From Nocardia sp. NBC_01329 (GTDB lineage: Bacteria; Actinomycetota; Actinomycetes; Mycobacteriales; Mycobacteriaceae), in NCBI RefSeq assembly GCF_035956715.1, contig NZ_CP108381.1:4930001-4994000 (forward strand): DNA of 64,000 nt, written 5' to 3'. Position 1 is the stretch's first letter, and every line of letters begins with the position of its first letter. The notes under the pieces are model-generated. The model was not told where the DNA came from, did not search any database, and saw only the letters and a program-made list of their open reading frames with translations. The position numbers were made by a program, and so were the translations under genes. Below are positions 43,736 to 54,124 of this stretch, piece by piece.

Positions 43736-46700
43736 TCAGCCGTCCAGCAGCGAGGCCAGATCCAGCACCGTGGCGATCTCCGCCCAGTCCGCACCCGGCC
43801 GATCGGCTTCGTCGAGCACGAGTACGAGCAGGTCTTCCAGCTCATACGGGTCGAGCGCATCCAGACTCACGCTGTCCGACCACAGATGGGTGACCCATTC
43901 GCCGGCCGGGGTCGCGCCCGGCTCCTGTTCCGGGAGCAGCACCATGGAAGCACCCGCGGCGCCTGCCGCCACGGTTTCCAGCAGCCCCGCCGGACTGTCG
44001 CCGCGGCCGACCCGGTATGTCCGGGCCTCGTAGGTCAGCGCCGCGGCGGAGTGCACCCGCGTCACCGCGACGGCCAACCGGTCGTAGCTCACCAGAGTCC
44101 CGGTGCCGTCCACCGTCACCAGATCGCTGCCGCGCAGTGGACGCACCCGGGCCGCATAGGTGACCGGGCGCGGAGATTCGGCGGCGATCTCACCGGCGAC
44201 CACGGGATCGTCGAGCAGCAGCCATTTCACCGCGGGCGCCGCCGGGGCGGACCCTACTGCCAGTCCGGCCTCGATCACCAGATCGGCCGCGGTCGCGACG
44301 TCGAGAGCGTCCGCGGGTACCAGCGTGGCGCCGGCCTTGAGTACCGCCCAGACGGCCACCACCGCGTCGACACCGCGATCCAATGCGCTCACGACGCCCG
44401 TGCCGGGCCCGTACCCACGAGCGATCAGCACCCGAGCCAGTCGCGAGGACCGGGCATCGAGATCCCGGTAGGTCACCGCCGACTCGCCCCATACCACCGC
44501 CGGACCGTCCGGATCGTCCTCGACCGATGCGCTGAGGATCTGTGCCAGCGCGGTTCCCGCGGTGGCGGTCGGCGCGACCGGATCGGTGGGGACGATCTCG
44601 CGTTTCCGCACAGCTGTATGCGGAATATCCAGCTCGCCCACCGGAACCCGGGGATCGGCGGCGACAGCGGTGAGGATCCGCGCCAATCGGCGGCCGATCG
44701 ACCGCACCGTCGACTCGTCGAACAGATCCGCCGGGTAGGTCAGCGCGGCACGCAGTTCACCCGGCTCGTCGCCGGTTTCGCGCCCGGGGTCCATATCGAT
44801 CCACAGATCGAATTTCGCGGCGAGCGCGCCGGGATACGGTGCCCGCACGGTCAGTCCCGGCAGGTGCACAATGGCCTGTTCGTCGTCGCGCACCGACAGC
44901 ACCACGCCGAACAGCGCGTCGGGCGCGGCGGCCCGGACCGGTGCCACGACATCCACGACCTGTTCGAACGGGATATCGGCGTTCGCGAACGCCGCCAGAT
45001 CGACTTCCCTTGCCCGGTCGAGCAGTTCGGCGAACGGCAGATCCGGTTCGAGCCGGGTGCGCAGCGTGAGCATATCGGCGAACAGGCCGACCAGGTCGGC
45101 GAGCGCGCGCTCCTCGCGCCGCGCGACCGGGGTGCCCACGGCGATATCGTCGGCACCGGTCAACTGGTGCAGGAGCACACTCACCGCGGCGTGCAACACC
45201 ATGAATAGAGTCGCACCCCGATCGCGTGCCAGCCGGTCCAGTGCCTCGTGGACCTCGGCGGACATCGCGAAACCGGTACTGCGACCGCGCATCGACGGCC
45301 GGGACGGGCGGGGCCGGTCCAGCGGCAGTTCCGGTCCGCCGGACAGACCCCGCAGCCGATCCCGCCAGTACGCCGATTGCACTGCCGCGACCGAATTCTC
45401 GTCGCCCGCCACGCCGAGCACCGCGCGGTGCCAGGCGGCGTAGTCGGTGTACTGCACCGGCAGCGGCGACCAGCGCGGTGATTCCCCCCCGACCCGGGCC
45501 CGGTACGCGATCATCAGGTCCCGCGTCAGCGGTGTCGACGAGGCCTGATCGGCGGCGATATTGTGCACCACCAGCGCCAGCACGTGTTCATCGGTTTCGG
45601 TGGTGAGCAGCAGTCCGCGAATCGGCGCCTGAGCGCCGATATCGAAACCGGCCGAGAGCATTTCCCCGATCCGGGCGGATATATCGTCGGTGCTCACCGA
45701 TTCCAGTCCGCCACGCACCGCTTGCGCCACCGGCAGGATCTCCTGGTAAGGCAGCCCATCCGGATCCGCCGGGTAGCGAGTGCGCAGCGGCTCGTGACGT
45801 TCCAGGACATCGGAGAGGGCATAGCGCAGTGCGGATATATCGAGCGCGCCGGTGAGTCCGATGGTGAGCACGAGATTGTCGACAGCGGACTCCGGATCGG
45901 CACGGTGGCGCGACCACATCCGATGCTGGGCGGGTGACAGCGGAATCCGTTCCGGCCGATCGACGCGCACCAGCGCTGGACGCTCCACCTCGGTGGGCCC
46001 CCCCGGCACCACCTGGGCAGCCAGCCCAGCGACCGTCGGCGCGTCGAACAGAGCGCGTACCGTGATGTCCGCCGACAGCGCCGCGTTGATCCGGGCCACC
46101 GCCCGCACCGCCGCCGGCGAATTCCCGCCGAGAGCGAAGAAATCGTGGTCGGCACCCACACGTTCGGCGCCGAGCAGGTCGGCGAAGATATCCGCCACGA
46201 CCGTCGCCACCCGGCCCGCCGGCGCGATGTAGGGCACCTCGCCGGTGCCGGCCGGATCGGGCAGGGCGTGCCGGTCGAGCTTGCCGTTGGGAGTCAGCGG
46301 CAGCGCATCGAGCACGACGACGGTCTCGGGAACCATGTAGTCGGGCAGGAATTCCGCGACCTGCTCGCGCAGCTGTCCCGGATCTACCGCCGCCGCCCGG
46401 TCCACCGCCGGCACCACATAGCCGATCAGCCGGTCGCCGGTACGCAGCAGTGCGACCGCACCGGCCACCCCGGGACAACGCAGCAGGGCAGCTTCGATCT
46501 CGCCGAGTTCGATCCGCAACCCGCGCACCTGTACCTGCGCGTCACCGCGTCCGGCGTACTCCAGGTTCGCCCGGCCCCCGAAACCTGCCCAACGGCCGAT
46601 ATCGCCGGACCGGTACATCCGCGCCCCCGGCGGGCCGAATGGATCGGCCACGAACCGGGTCGCAGTGAGGCCGGGGTGTGCGTGATAACCACGGGTCAAT

Positions 46701-49700
46701 TGCGCACCCGCCACATGGATCTCGCCCGGCACCCCAACCGGCGCGGGATGCAGCCGCTCGTCCAGTACGAACGCGTCCAGCCCGGGTAGCGCCCGGCCGA
46801 TCACACTGGCCGAGTTGTCCACGAGTTGTTCGTCGAGCGCCAGGAACGAGACGTGCACTGTGGTCTCGGTGATGCCGTACATGTTCACCAGCCACGGCGA
46901 ATCGGCATCCGCGCCGCCGGGGCCACCGTGCCGCTCGTACCAGTGCCGCAGCCGGCGCAGATCCAGCGATTCCCCGCCGAACACCACATAGCGCAGAGCG
47001 AGCGACTCCGCCTCGCCGGGCCCGGCGAGGCGATCGGCCTCGGCGAGTTCGTAGAACGCCGACGGCGTCAGGTTGAGCACCGTGACCTTTTCGCGGATGA
47101 GCAGTTCGCGCAACAGTTCGGGCGAGCGGGTAGCCGGGCGGTCGACCACCACCACCGATCCGCCGCTGGCCAGCGCACACCACAGCTCCCACACCGAGAA
47201 GTCGAAGGCGAAGGAGTGGAACAGGGTCCACACATCGGCGTCGTCGAATTCGAACAGCAGCTGGGTGTTGGCGAACAGTTCCACCACGTTCCGGTGCGCC
47301 GCGCCCACACCGTCGGGGAGGCCGGTGGATCCGGAGGTGTAGATGACATAGGCCAGGTTGTCCGGGCGCAGTCGGGAGCGGCGTTCGGCATCGGTGACCG
47401 GTTCGGCGGAGTTGCGCGCGGTGTCCTCGAGCAGGATCACCGGCAGGTCCCGGGCCGGTACCGCGGCACGTTCGGCGGCAGTGGTGAGCACGGCGACCGG
47501 GCCGGCGTCGGTGAGGACGAATTCCAGTCGCTGCCGAGGGTGAGTGGTGTCGACCGGCAGATAGCCCGCCCCGGACAGCAGGACACCGAGCAGCGCGACC
47601 GGCAACTCCTCGGTCCGCGGCATCGCCACGGCCACCAAGGTTTCCGGGCCGGCGCCGACCGCGATCAGCGCGCGCGCCACCCGGTAGGAACGGCGCAACA
47701 GCTCTTCGAAGCTCAGCGTGGTCCCGGCGGATCGTACGGCGGGTGCGCGCGGGCGCAGCCGCGCCTGAGCCTCGATGAGATCGACCAGTGTCACCGCCGG
47801 AACCCGGACACCGCCGCTGTTCCATTCCCGCAGTACCAGATCGCGTTCGCCGGGGGCGAGCAGATCGATATCACCGACGACGAGCCCCGGGTCCGCGGCC
47901 ACGGCGTACAGGAGCCGCAGCAGCCGGTCCGCGTGATCGCCGACGGTGGGCGCGTCGAACAGATCGCGGGCGTAGGTGAAGGTCAATCGCGCCTCGATAC
48001 CGGTATCGATCAGGTTCACGCGCAGGTCCAAGGTGTCCGGCAGTTTCGCGGGCCCCTCGCCGGAGGCCAGCAGCACCCGGAAGGGCGGTTGCCCGGCCGC
48101 GGTACGCACCGTATCGACCAGCTGCCCGAGGCGTTCGGCGCCGCGACCGGCGAGGCCCCCGCCACCGGCGGCCCGGGCGGTGGCGAGCAGTTCGCCGAAG
48201 CGCAGTGCGGGATCCAGCGCCGTCCGCAGGACGGACAGCCCGGGCGCGGATTCGTCGGTGCTGAACGCGCCGACCGCGATATCCCGGTGCCCGGAGAGCC
48301 GGGACAGCAGAATCGCGAGGGCCGCCTGCACCGCCGTGAAAGCGGACGCATTCTGTTGTGCCGCTACATCGTTGAGCGAATCGAGGATATCGAGGCTCAG
48401 CTCCCGGGACAGCTGGCCCACCCCGCCGGACCGGACGTCCGGACGCGGCCGGTCCGCGGGTAGCTCACCGGGCCCGCCGGGCCTGCCGGAACCACGCCAC
48501 CAGTCCCGGACCGGGGCCGACGCCGGTGCCCAGGGCACCGCCAGCAGCTGCCCCACGAGTGCGTGCAGCAGCCCGGACAGGGCACGGGCGGCGGGTTCGG
48601 CCACGAGATCGCGCCGATACGACAAGCGCAGCGCCAACCGGTCCCCCGATTCCACCATCAGGGTCACCGGGTAGTGGGTGCGGGTCCGCGAGACCAGATC
48701 CAGAACTTCGAGCCCGTCGACTCCCCCACCCGCCACACGCCGTACCTCGGCGGCGACCGGCCGGGGTTCGTAGATCAGGAGGGTGTCGAAGAGTCCCGCC
48801 ACACCGGGCGCGAGGTCGGCCAAACCCAGATAGTGGTGCTCGGCCAGGGCATCTTGTTCGGATCGGAGACGGACCAGCAATTCCCGCACGGTCCACTCGG
48901 CATCGAACCGCACACGCACCGGGATCGTGTTGGTGAACAGACCGACTGCATCACCGGCCCGGTTCAGCTCGGCCGGTCGACCGGGTACCACCGCCCCGAA
49001 CACGACATCCTCGGCACCGGTCAGTCCCGCCAGTACGAGTGCCCACAGGACCTGCACCACCGTGCCTGCCCGCACCTCGGCGTCGGCGGCGTAGGCAGCC
49101 AGGGCCGTCGCCTCGATCTCGCCGAGTACGAGATCGACCTCCCCGATACCGGTTCCCGGTTGCTCGGGCGGGGCCAGCACCGGCGCCAGTGCGGTCGGCC
49201 GGGCGCCACGCAACACCTCCGACCATCGCACCCGGGCCGCCGCGGTGTCCCGCTGCGAGAGCCAGTGCAGATGGTCTCTATAGGCCGGGGCAGGGGGCAG
49301 CGCGGACAGATCACCGTGGCGGGCGTAGGCGGTCAGCAGATCCTGGACGAGAATCGGCATCGACCGGCTGTCGAAGAGCAGCTGATGCGCGGCCAGCACG
49401 AGGTGCGCGCGACCGGAAACCGTGCGATACAGCGTGATCCGCAGCAGCGGCGCGGAGTCGAGCGGGAAGCGGGTGAGCCGCTCGTTCTCCAGTAGTTCCG
49501 GGATCTCGTAGTCGCCGACATCGTCGGCCACCCGCCACGGCACCTCGACGCCCTCGATCACCAACTGCACCGGCGCCCCGTCCGACGCCGACACGAACGC
49601 GGTGCGCAGCACCGGATGCCGATCGACGAGACGCTGCGCGGCGGTGTGCAACCGCTCCGTATCGATCACGCCGCCGAGTTCGACGGCGAACAGCATCACG

Positions 49701-52700
49701 TAATCGTCGGGGGCGCCGACTGTCATCAGGGACCGGAAGTACAGCCCTTCACCCAGTGGCGAGAGCGGCAGCACCTCGGCCAGATCCGGATAGCCGGTGC
49801 GCCAGATATCGAGTTCGGACTGGCCGACCCGGACCAGTGGTAGATCCGAAGGGGTCAGACCGCCCGCCGCGGGATCGGTGGTGTGCCGGGCGATGGCGTT
49901 GACGGCGGCCAGCCATTCGTCGGCGAGCTCCCGGACCGCCGGCTCGTCGACGATATCGGCTACGTAGGTGAACGACAGGGTGATTCCACCGTCGGGCCGG
50001 GTGACGGCACCGGTATCGATCACCACGCTGGCCGGCGTATCCCGCTCGAACTCGGCATCGAAACCACCGAGCTCATCGGCGGGCAGCCAGGCTGCCTCGC
50101 CGGTCGCCGACGTCGGACCGGCGAAGGCCCGGTCCAGGTAGCCGAAGCCGATCTGCGCCACTGTGCCGTCGAGTTCGCTCGCACCGTCCGGTGCCTGCCG
50201 GCGCAGCAGGCCGAAACCGATACCCTGCCCGGGTACAGCGACGAGTTGTTCCTTCACCGATCGCACCAGCGCGGCGGTGACCGGGCCCGCCGCCAGCGCG
50301 GCGCGGGGATCCATGCCGGCGAGATCGAGGGCCACCGGGTAGGCCGTGGTGAACCAGCCGACGGTGCGGGTGAGCCCCGCCCCGGGCAGAACCGATGCCG
50401 CACGCCCGTCGCCGTACACCCGGATCCGGGTGGTCGCGCAGTCCACGCCGCGCCGGGCCCGCCAGTTCCGGACCGCCAGCGCGAGGGCTGTCAGCAGTGG
50501 TTCCACGGGCCCCGTGCGGTACAGCGCGGGAACCTCGGTGCGCACCACCTCGGCGATATCCGGGGAAATCTCCACCACGAACCGGCGCACCGTCGATCGC
50601 GTATCGGTGGTGGGATCGATCGCCCGCGACCCGAGCAGCGGATCGGGGGTCGCCAGTACCGCACGCCAATGGGCGAGTTCGGATCCGGATTCCACAGCCT
50701 TTCCGGCCACCGCGTGCGACCAGCGCCGGAACGAGGTGGAGACCGCGGCGAGCTCGGGGCACCGGCCCTGGACCACCTGAGTCCAGGCCGCCGTCAGGTC
50801 CGCGACGATGATGCGCCACGACTCGCCGTCGACCACATACCGGTGCACGGCGAGCAGCAGCGCGTCGCGGGAACCGGTGCGGCGCAGCCAGGTCGCGGCG
50901 ACCATCCGACCACCCAGCGGATCGAGTTGCGCCACAGTGGAATTCATTGCGGAACCGGCGATCGCCGCGAGTTCGGCCGGGCGGGCCCCCGCCGGCACCT
51001 CCACCTCGGAGACCCGCGCGGTCACCGCGACGGGTCCGGTAGCGGGAACCTCGAGCCGGTACCGGCCGTCCTCGGCCACCAACTGGGCCCGCAACATATC
51101 GTGACGACCCACCACCGCACCCAATGTGGCGGCCAGCCCGGCACGATCGATCCCTTCCGGCAGTGTCAGCGCCACGGTCTGCGCGAAACCGGAATGCACG
51201 CCCCCGGCCAGGCACTCGGCCAGCATCGGGGTCGGCGGTACCTCACCGGTACCGCCCCCGGGCAACTCCGGCGGAACCACCGGGGCGGCCTCCCCGGAGG
51301 GCGGCCGTGAACCGGTCGGCTCGGGCACCGGTTCCGGGCGGGCTTCGCGATCGTATCCACCGGGACCCGCCACCCAGTGCGGGCGCGGCAGTGCGTCGAA
51401 CAGCGGGGTGGCCGGTACCGGTCCCCGGCGCAGCGCGACCGAACGGTCCACGGCGGGAAGCGGGCTGGGCGGCTCATCGATCTCACCTGGTTCGCTTCCG
51501 AACCCGCGTATCTGCACCGGCGAATCGGCGCGGCCGAGATATTCGATCTCTTCGCCGCGCGGTGTCCGGATCCGGCGCACCAGAGCGCCCGTACGGAACA
51601 TCCGGGTTCCCGACCGACCCGGATCGGCACCGACGGGCCCGGCCACGAACCGTTGCGCCGTGAGCCCACGCCGGTCGAGGTAGCCGTGCGCCAGCGCCGG
51701 CCCGCACAGATAGAGCTCACCGGCTGTACCGGGCGGCACCGGCCGCAGCCGGGTGTCGAGCACGAACGCACCGAAACCGTTCAGCGCGGTACCGACGGTG
51801 ATCGTCTCCCCCGGACTCATCGTGTCGGTTCCGGTCGCGATGACCGTGGTCTCGGCGGAGCCGTAGGAGATGAAAACGCTGCGCCCGTGCGCCCATCGGC
51901 GGACCAGTTCGGGGTCGAATTCGCCGGCGATCACCGCGACGCCCTGCAACTCGGTGAGTCCCGCCGGGTCGACGGATTCCAGTGCGGCGGGGGTGGCGAT
52001 CATATGGGTCACCCGCTCCCGGGCCAGCAGTTCGGTGATGTCGCGCCCGCCGAGCACGCCGGCGGGAACGATCACCAACGTCGCGCCGGTGGTGAAGGTC
52101 AGCAGCAGTTCGAGAACGGAGACGTCGGAGTTCGGGGAACACATATGCGTCACCCGGGAATCACTGGTGATCCCGTAGAGATCGGTGGCTGCGGCGACCA
52201 TCGGAGCCAGTCCGCTGTGCGCGACCACCACCCCGACAGGGTCACCGGTGGTGTACGAAGTGTGCACGATATAGGCGGGATGGCGTTCGTCGAGCATCCG
52301 GACCCGGTCGGCATAGGAGAGGGGATGGCGCGGTCGCCGCGCGATCCGGACCGATTGCACGGGATCGTCCAGTTCCATCCAGTACAGCGACCGGCCGAGC
52401 GCGGACCGGTGCCCGGAGGTGGTCAGGCCGAGAGCCGCGCCGGAGTCGGTGGCGATACGGTCGATTCGATCGCCGGGTAGGGCTGGGTCGATCGGAAGGT
52501 GGGCGGCACCGGTTTTCGCGATAGCCCATACCGCCAGGACCGACTCCGGGCTGCGCGCGAGTCCGATCGCCACCACATCGCCGGGGCCGATTCCGCGTTC
52601 GATCAGTTCCCGTGCGAGTTGTGACGATGCTTCGTCGAGTTCCTGGTAGGTCATCTCCCGCTGGTCGCCGGGCCGGCCGGTCGGGTTGAACCGGATCGCC

Positions 52701-52807
52701 ACCTCGGCGGCCGCGGATTCGACCGCGGCTGTCAGCAGCTGCGCGAACAGCGGACTGCCCGAACGACGCCGTCGGGTGACACTGAAAGGACGGCGGGCAG
52801 TGTGCAT
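43736..52807 (-). CDS. Giant degenerate NRPS-like protein 1 (3,023 aa, one A-PCP unit)
   Basis: Order: adenylation-like (30-445; HTSYTTGDPVGVVV, no A10), linker, epimerization-like (525-985; HRYVVDG, but TVGWFTTAYPV kept), condensation-like (1010-1440; HQLLFDS, second His to Gln), a half condensation domain (1465-1655), a complete adenylation domain (1670-2185), a carrier domain (2195-2268; LGGNS, Ser2230), condensation-like (2285-2730; HNIAADQ, second His to Asn), and an N-terminal half of an adenylation domain (2750-3020). The complete adenylation domain has YTSGSTGLPDG (Lys to Asp), A10 NGKLDR, and pocket residues close to the Thr code DFWNIGMVHK (AFDFSVW, LNLTPS, NMYGITETTVH). GAGAGGTGA precedes the ATG. 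It could load Thr onto its own carrier, but chain elongation looks impossible. Confidence 0.87.
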   Translation of the reverse strand: MHTARRPFSVTRRRRSGSPLFAQLLTAAVESAAAEVAIRFNPTGRPGDQREMTYQELDEASSQLARELIERGIGPGDVVAIGLARSPESVLAVWAIAKTGAAHLPIDPALPGDRIDRIATDSGAALGLTTSGHRSALGRSLYWMELDDPVQSVRIARRPRHPLSYADRVRMLDERHPAYIVHTSYTTGDPVGVVVAHSGLAPMVAAATDLYGITSDSRVTHMCSPNSDVSVLELLLTFTTGATLVIVPAGVLGGRDITELLARERVTHMIATPAALESVDPAGLTELQGVAVIAGEFDPELVRRWAHGRSVFISYGSAETTVIATGTDTMSPGETITVGTALNGFGAFVLDTRLRPVPPGTAGELYLCGPALAHGYLDRRGLTAQRFVAGPVGADPGRSGTRMFRTGALVRRIRTPRGEEIEYLGRADSPVQIRGFGSEPGEIDEPPSPLPAVDRSVALRRGPVPATPLFDALPRPHWVAGPGGYDREARPEPVPEPTGSRPPSGEAAPVVPPELPGGGTGEVPPTPMLAECLAGGVHSGFAQTVALTLPEGIDRAGLAATLGAVVGRHDMLRAQLVAEDGRYRLEVPATGPVAVTARVSEVEVPAGARPAELAAIAGSAMNSTVAQLDPLGGRMVAATWLRRTGSRDALLLAVHRYVVDGESWRIIVADLTAAWTQVVQGRCPELAAVSTSFRRWSHAVAGKAVESGSELAHWRAVLATPDPLLGSRAIDPTTDTRSTVRRFVVEISPDIAEVVRTEVPALYRTGPVEPLLTALALAVRNWRARRGVDCATTRIRVYGDGRAASVLPGAGLTRTVGWFTTAYPVALDLAGMDPRAALAAGPVTAALVRSVKEQLVAVPGQGIGFGLLRRQAPDGASELDGTVAQIGFGYLDRAFAGPTSATGEAAWLPADELGGFDAEFERDTPASVVIDTGAVTRPDGGITLSFTYVADIVDEPAVRELADEWLAAVNAIARHTTDPAAGGLTPSDLPLVRVGQSELDIWRTGYPDLAEVLPLSPLGEGLYFRSLMTVGAPDDYVMLFAVELGGVIDTERLHTAAQRLVDRHPVLRTAFVSASDGAPVQLVIEGVEVPWRVADDVGDYEIPELLENERLTRFPLDSAPLLRITLYRTVSGRAHLVLAAHQLLFDSRSMPILVQDLLTAYARHGDLSALPPAPAYRDHLHWLSQRDTAAARVRWSEVLRGARPTALAPVLAPPEQPGTGIGEVDLVLGEIEATALAAYAADAEVRAGTVVQVLWALVLAGLTGAEDVVFGAVVPGRPAELNRAGDAVGLFTNTIPVRVRFDAEWTVRELLVRLRSEQDALAEHHYLGLADLAPGVAGLFDTLLIYEPRPVAAEVRRVAGGGVDGLEVLDLVSRTRTHYPVTLMVESGDRLALRLSYRRDLVAEPAARALSGLLHALVGQLLAVPWAPASAPVRDWWRGSGRPGGPGELPADRPRPDVRSGGVGQLSRELSLDILDSLNDVAAQQNASAFTAVQAALAILLSRLSGHRDIAVGAFSTDESAPGLSVLRTALDPALRFGELLATARAAGGGGLAGRGAERLGQLVDTVRTAAGQPPFRVLLASGEGPAKLPDTLDLRVNLIDTGIEARLTFTYARDLFDAPTVGDHADRLLRLLYAVAADPGLVVGDIDLLAPGERDLVLREWNSGGVRVPAVTLVDLIEAQARLRPRAPAVRSAGTTLSFEELLRRSYRVARALIAVGAGPETLVAVAMPRTEELPVALLGVLLSGAGYLPVDTTHPRQRLEFVLTDAGPVAVLTTAAERAAVPARDLPVILLEDTARNSAEPVTDAERRSRLRPDNLAYVIYTSGSTGLPDGVGAAHRNVVELFANTQLLFEFDDADVWTLFHSFAFDFSVWELWCALASGGSVVVVDRPATRSPELLRELLIREKVTVLNLTPSAFYELAEADRLAGPGEAESLALRYVVFGGESLDLRRLRHWYERHGGPGGADADSPWLVNMYGITETTVHVSFLALDEQLVDNSASVIGRALPGLDAFVLDERLHPAPVGVPGEIHVAGAQLTRGYHAHPGLTATRFVADPFGPPGARMYRSGDIGRWAGFGGRANLEYAGRGDAQVQVRGLRIELGEIEAALLRCPGVAGAVALLRTGDRLIGYVVPAVDRAAAVDPGQLREQVAEFLPDYMVPETVVVLDALPLTPNGKLDRHALPDPAGTGEVPYIAPAGRVATVVADIFADLLGAERVGADHDFFALGGNSPAAVRAVARINAALSADITVRALFDAPTVAGLAAQVVPGGPTEVERPALVRVDRPERIPLSPAQHRMWSRHRADPESAVDNLVLTIGLTGALDISALRYALSDVLERHEPLRTRYPADPDGLPYQEILPVAQAVRGGLESVSTDDISARIGEMLSAGFDIGAQAPIRGLLLTTETDEHVLALVVHNIAADQASSTPLTRDLMIAYRARVGGESPRWSPLPVQYTDYAAWHRAVLGVAGDENSVAAVQSAYWRDRLRGLSGGPELPLDRPRPSRPSMRGRSTGFAMSAEVHEALDRLARDRGATLFMVLHAAVSVLLHQLTGADDIAVGTPVARREERALADLVGLFADMLTLRTRLEPDLPFAELLDRAREVDLAAFANADIPFEQVVDVVAPVRAAAPDALFGVVLSVRDDEQAIVHLPGLTVRAPYPGALAAKFDLWIDMDPGRETGDEPGELRAALTYPADLFDESTVRSIGRRLARILTAVAADPRVPVGELDIPHTAVRKREIVPTDPVAPTATAGTALAQILSASVEDDPDGPAVVWGESAVTYRDLDARSSRLARVLIARGYGPGTGVVSALDRGVDAVVAVWAVLKAGATLVPADALDVATAADLVIEAGLAVGSAPAAPAVKWLLLDDPVVAGEIAAESPRPVTYAARVRPLRGSDLVTVDGTGTLVSYDRLAVAVTRVHSAAALTYEARTYRVGRGDSPAGLLETVAAGAAGASMVLLPEQEPGATPAGEWVTHLWSDSVSLDALDPYELEDLLVLVLDEADRPGADWAEIATVLDLASLLDG

Positions 52808-53047
52808 TCGGGTGCGTTCACCTCTCGCATCGAGCCGTGACCCGGCCTCATGCGTGCCCTACTGGGGCGGAAGGGCATCTCGATCGGGCCGGCGCGGTGT
52901 GGCCATCATATTCGGGAGCGCCCCGGCCCGCTGCCCGGGGAACGAGCCCGCCGGGAGCCGACCACGGCGCCCCGGCAGGGCTGCCGCAGACCGGCTTCGG
53001 CTATCCCCGCGGGACCGGTGCGAGCGTCGCCCGCCGCCCGAATCGCT

Positions 53048-54124
53048 TCACAGCCAGCCGCGCCGGATCGCCTGTACCCCGGCCTGGAACCGGGTACTGG
53101 CGCCGAGCCGCTCCAGCAGCCGGGCGGTGCGCCGGACCACGGTACGCCGCGACATCCCCAGCCGGCGGGCGATCGTATCGTCGGTCGCGCCCATCCCCAT
53201 CATGGTGAGGATCGCGCGGTCGCGTTCGTCGAGTTCGTCGGCTTCCGGCTGCACCGAGATCGGCGCGGACAACGTCCACAGCACATCGAAACTGCGGATC
53301 AACATATCCAGTAGTGGGGAGCCGTTGATCCGCAGCGCCATCGGATCGGGACGGCGTTCGTCGGTGTGCAGCACCAGGCTGGCGCGTTCGTCGTCGGCGA
53401 CGATGAGTTTGAACGGCGGATCGGGCAGCGTGCGCGCCTGCGCACCACGGGCATTGGTGGCCAGGGTATGTCGTAGGCGGTCGGCGTCCTGATAGATCGT
53501 GTCCTGGTAGAGGATCCGATACCGCACGCCCTCGGCCATCCGGGCCTGTTTGAGCTCGGCGATGCGGGTGTCGCGTTCGGGGTCGCTCAGGTGCGGACTG
53601 CGCTCGACCATCTTCACCGAGAAGTCGGCGTTCGCGTGCAGCGATTCGAAATCGGCTAGCAGTTCGGCGCGTTCGAAGACGGGCGAGATCACGCCGTTCC
53701 AGCCCTGCGAACGCCGGACGGAACGGAAGGTCTCGCTGAGCCGCGCCGCGGCCGCGTGCATGGTGCTGATCTCTTGGCGCCGCCGCCGGGCCTCGGCTTC
53801 CGATAGCGATTCCGGTGCGTGCGCATCCCAACGCGGGATACCGTCCGAGTCGGCGAGCCGGACGACGGCACGCAACCCGCACAGTTCGTCGAGCGCGTTC
53901 TCGACCTCGGTCTCGGCCAGTCCGGTGTGCCGTGCGATATCGGCGAGCCCGGAACGCGGCCGCTGGACCAGGGCCGCGTACACACGGCCGTGGATCGAAT
54001 CGGGTTCGAAGATATCGGCCAGTTCGGTCACACCGTGCGTTCGCAGTTCTGCCTGCAACCCCGTGGGGGTGGCAAGGATCGGACGGTCGAGCGATTCTGT
54101 CGATCTCAGTGCGAGGGTCCCCAC
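53048..54124 (-). CDS. LuxR-type HTH regulator with TrmB-like N-terminus
   Basis: 358 residues. The N-terminal part (about 30-95) is a winged helix (VYAALVQRPRSGLADIARHTGL, ENALDELCGLRAV), as in TrmB-type regulators. The middle resembles a ligand or phospholipase-D-like sensing region (RYRILYQDTIYQDADRLRH), and the C-terminal 60 residues are a LuxR-type HTH (MGMGATDDTIARRLGMSRRTVVRRTARLL). The GTG start overlaps the end of the M23 peptidase gene by 19 nt. It lies 240 bp upstream of giant 1 on the same strand and is the obvious candidate to control it. Confidence 0.85.
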   Translation of the reverse strand: MGTLALRSTESLDRPILATPTGLQAELRTHGVTELADIFEPDSIHGRVYAALVQRPRSGLADIARHTGLAETEVENALDELCGLRAVVRLADSDGIPRWDAHAPESLSEAEARRRRQEISTMHAAAARLSETFRSVRRSQGWNGVISPVFERAELLADFESLHANADFSVKMVERSPHLSDPERDTRIAELKQARMAEGVRYRILYQDTIYQDADRLRHTLATNARGAQARTLPDPPFKLIVADDERASLVLHTDERRPDPMALRINGSPLLDMLIRSFDVLWTLSAPISVQPEADELDERDRAILTMMGMGATDDTIARRLGMSRRTVVRRTARLLERLGASTRFQAGVQAIRRGWL

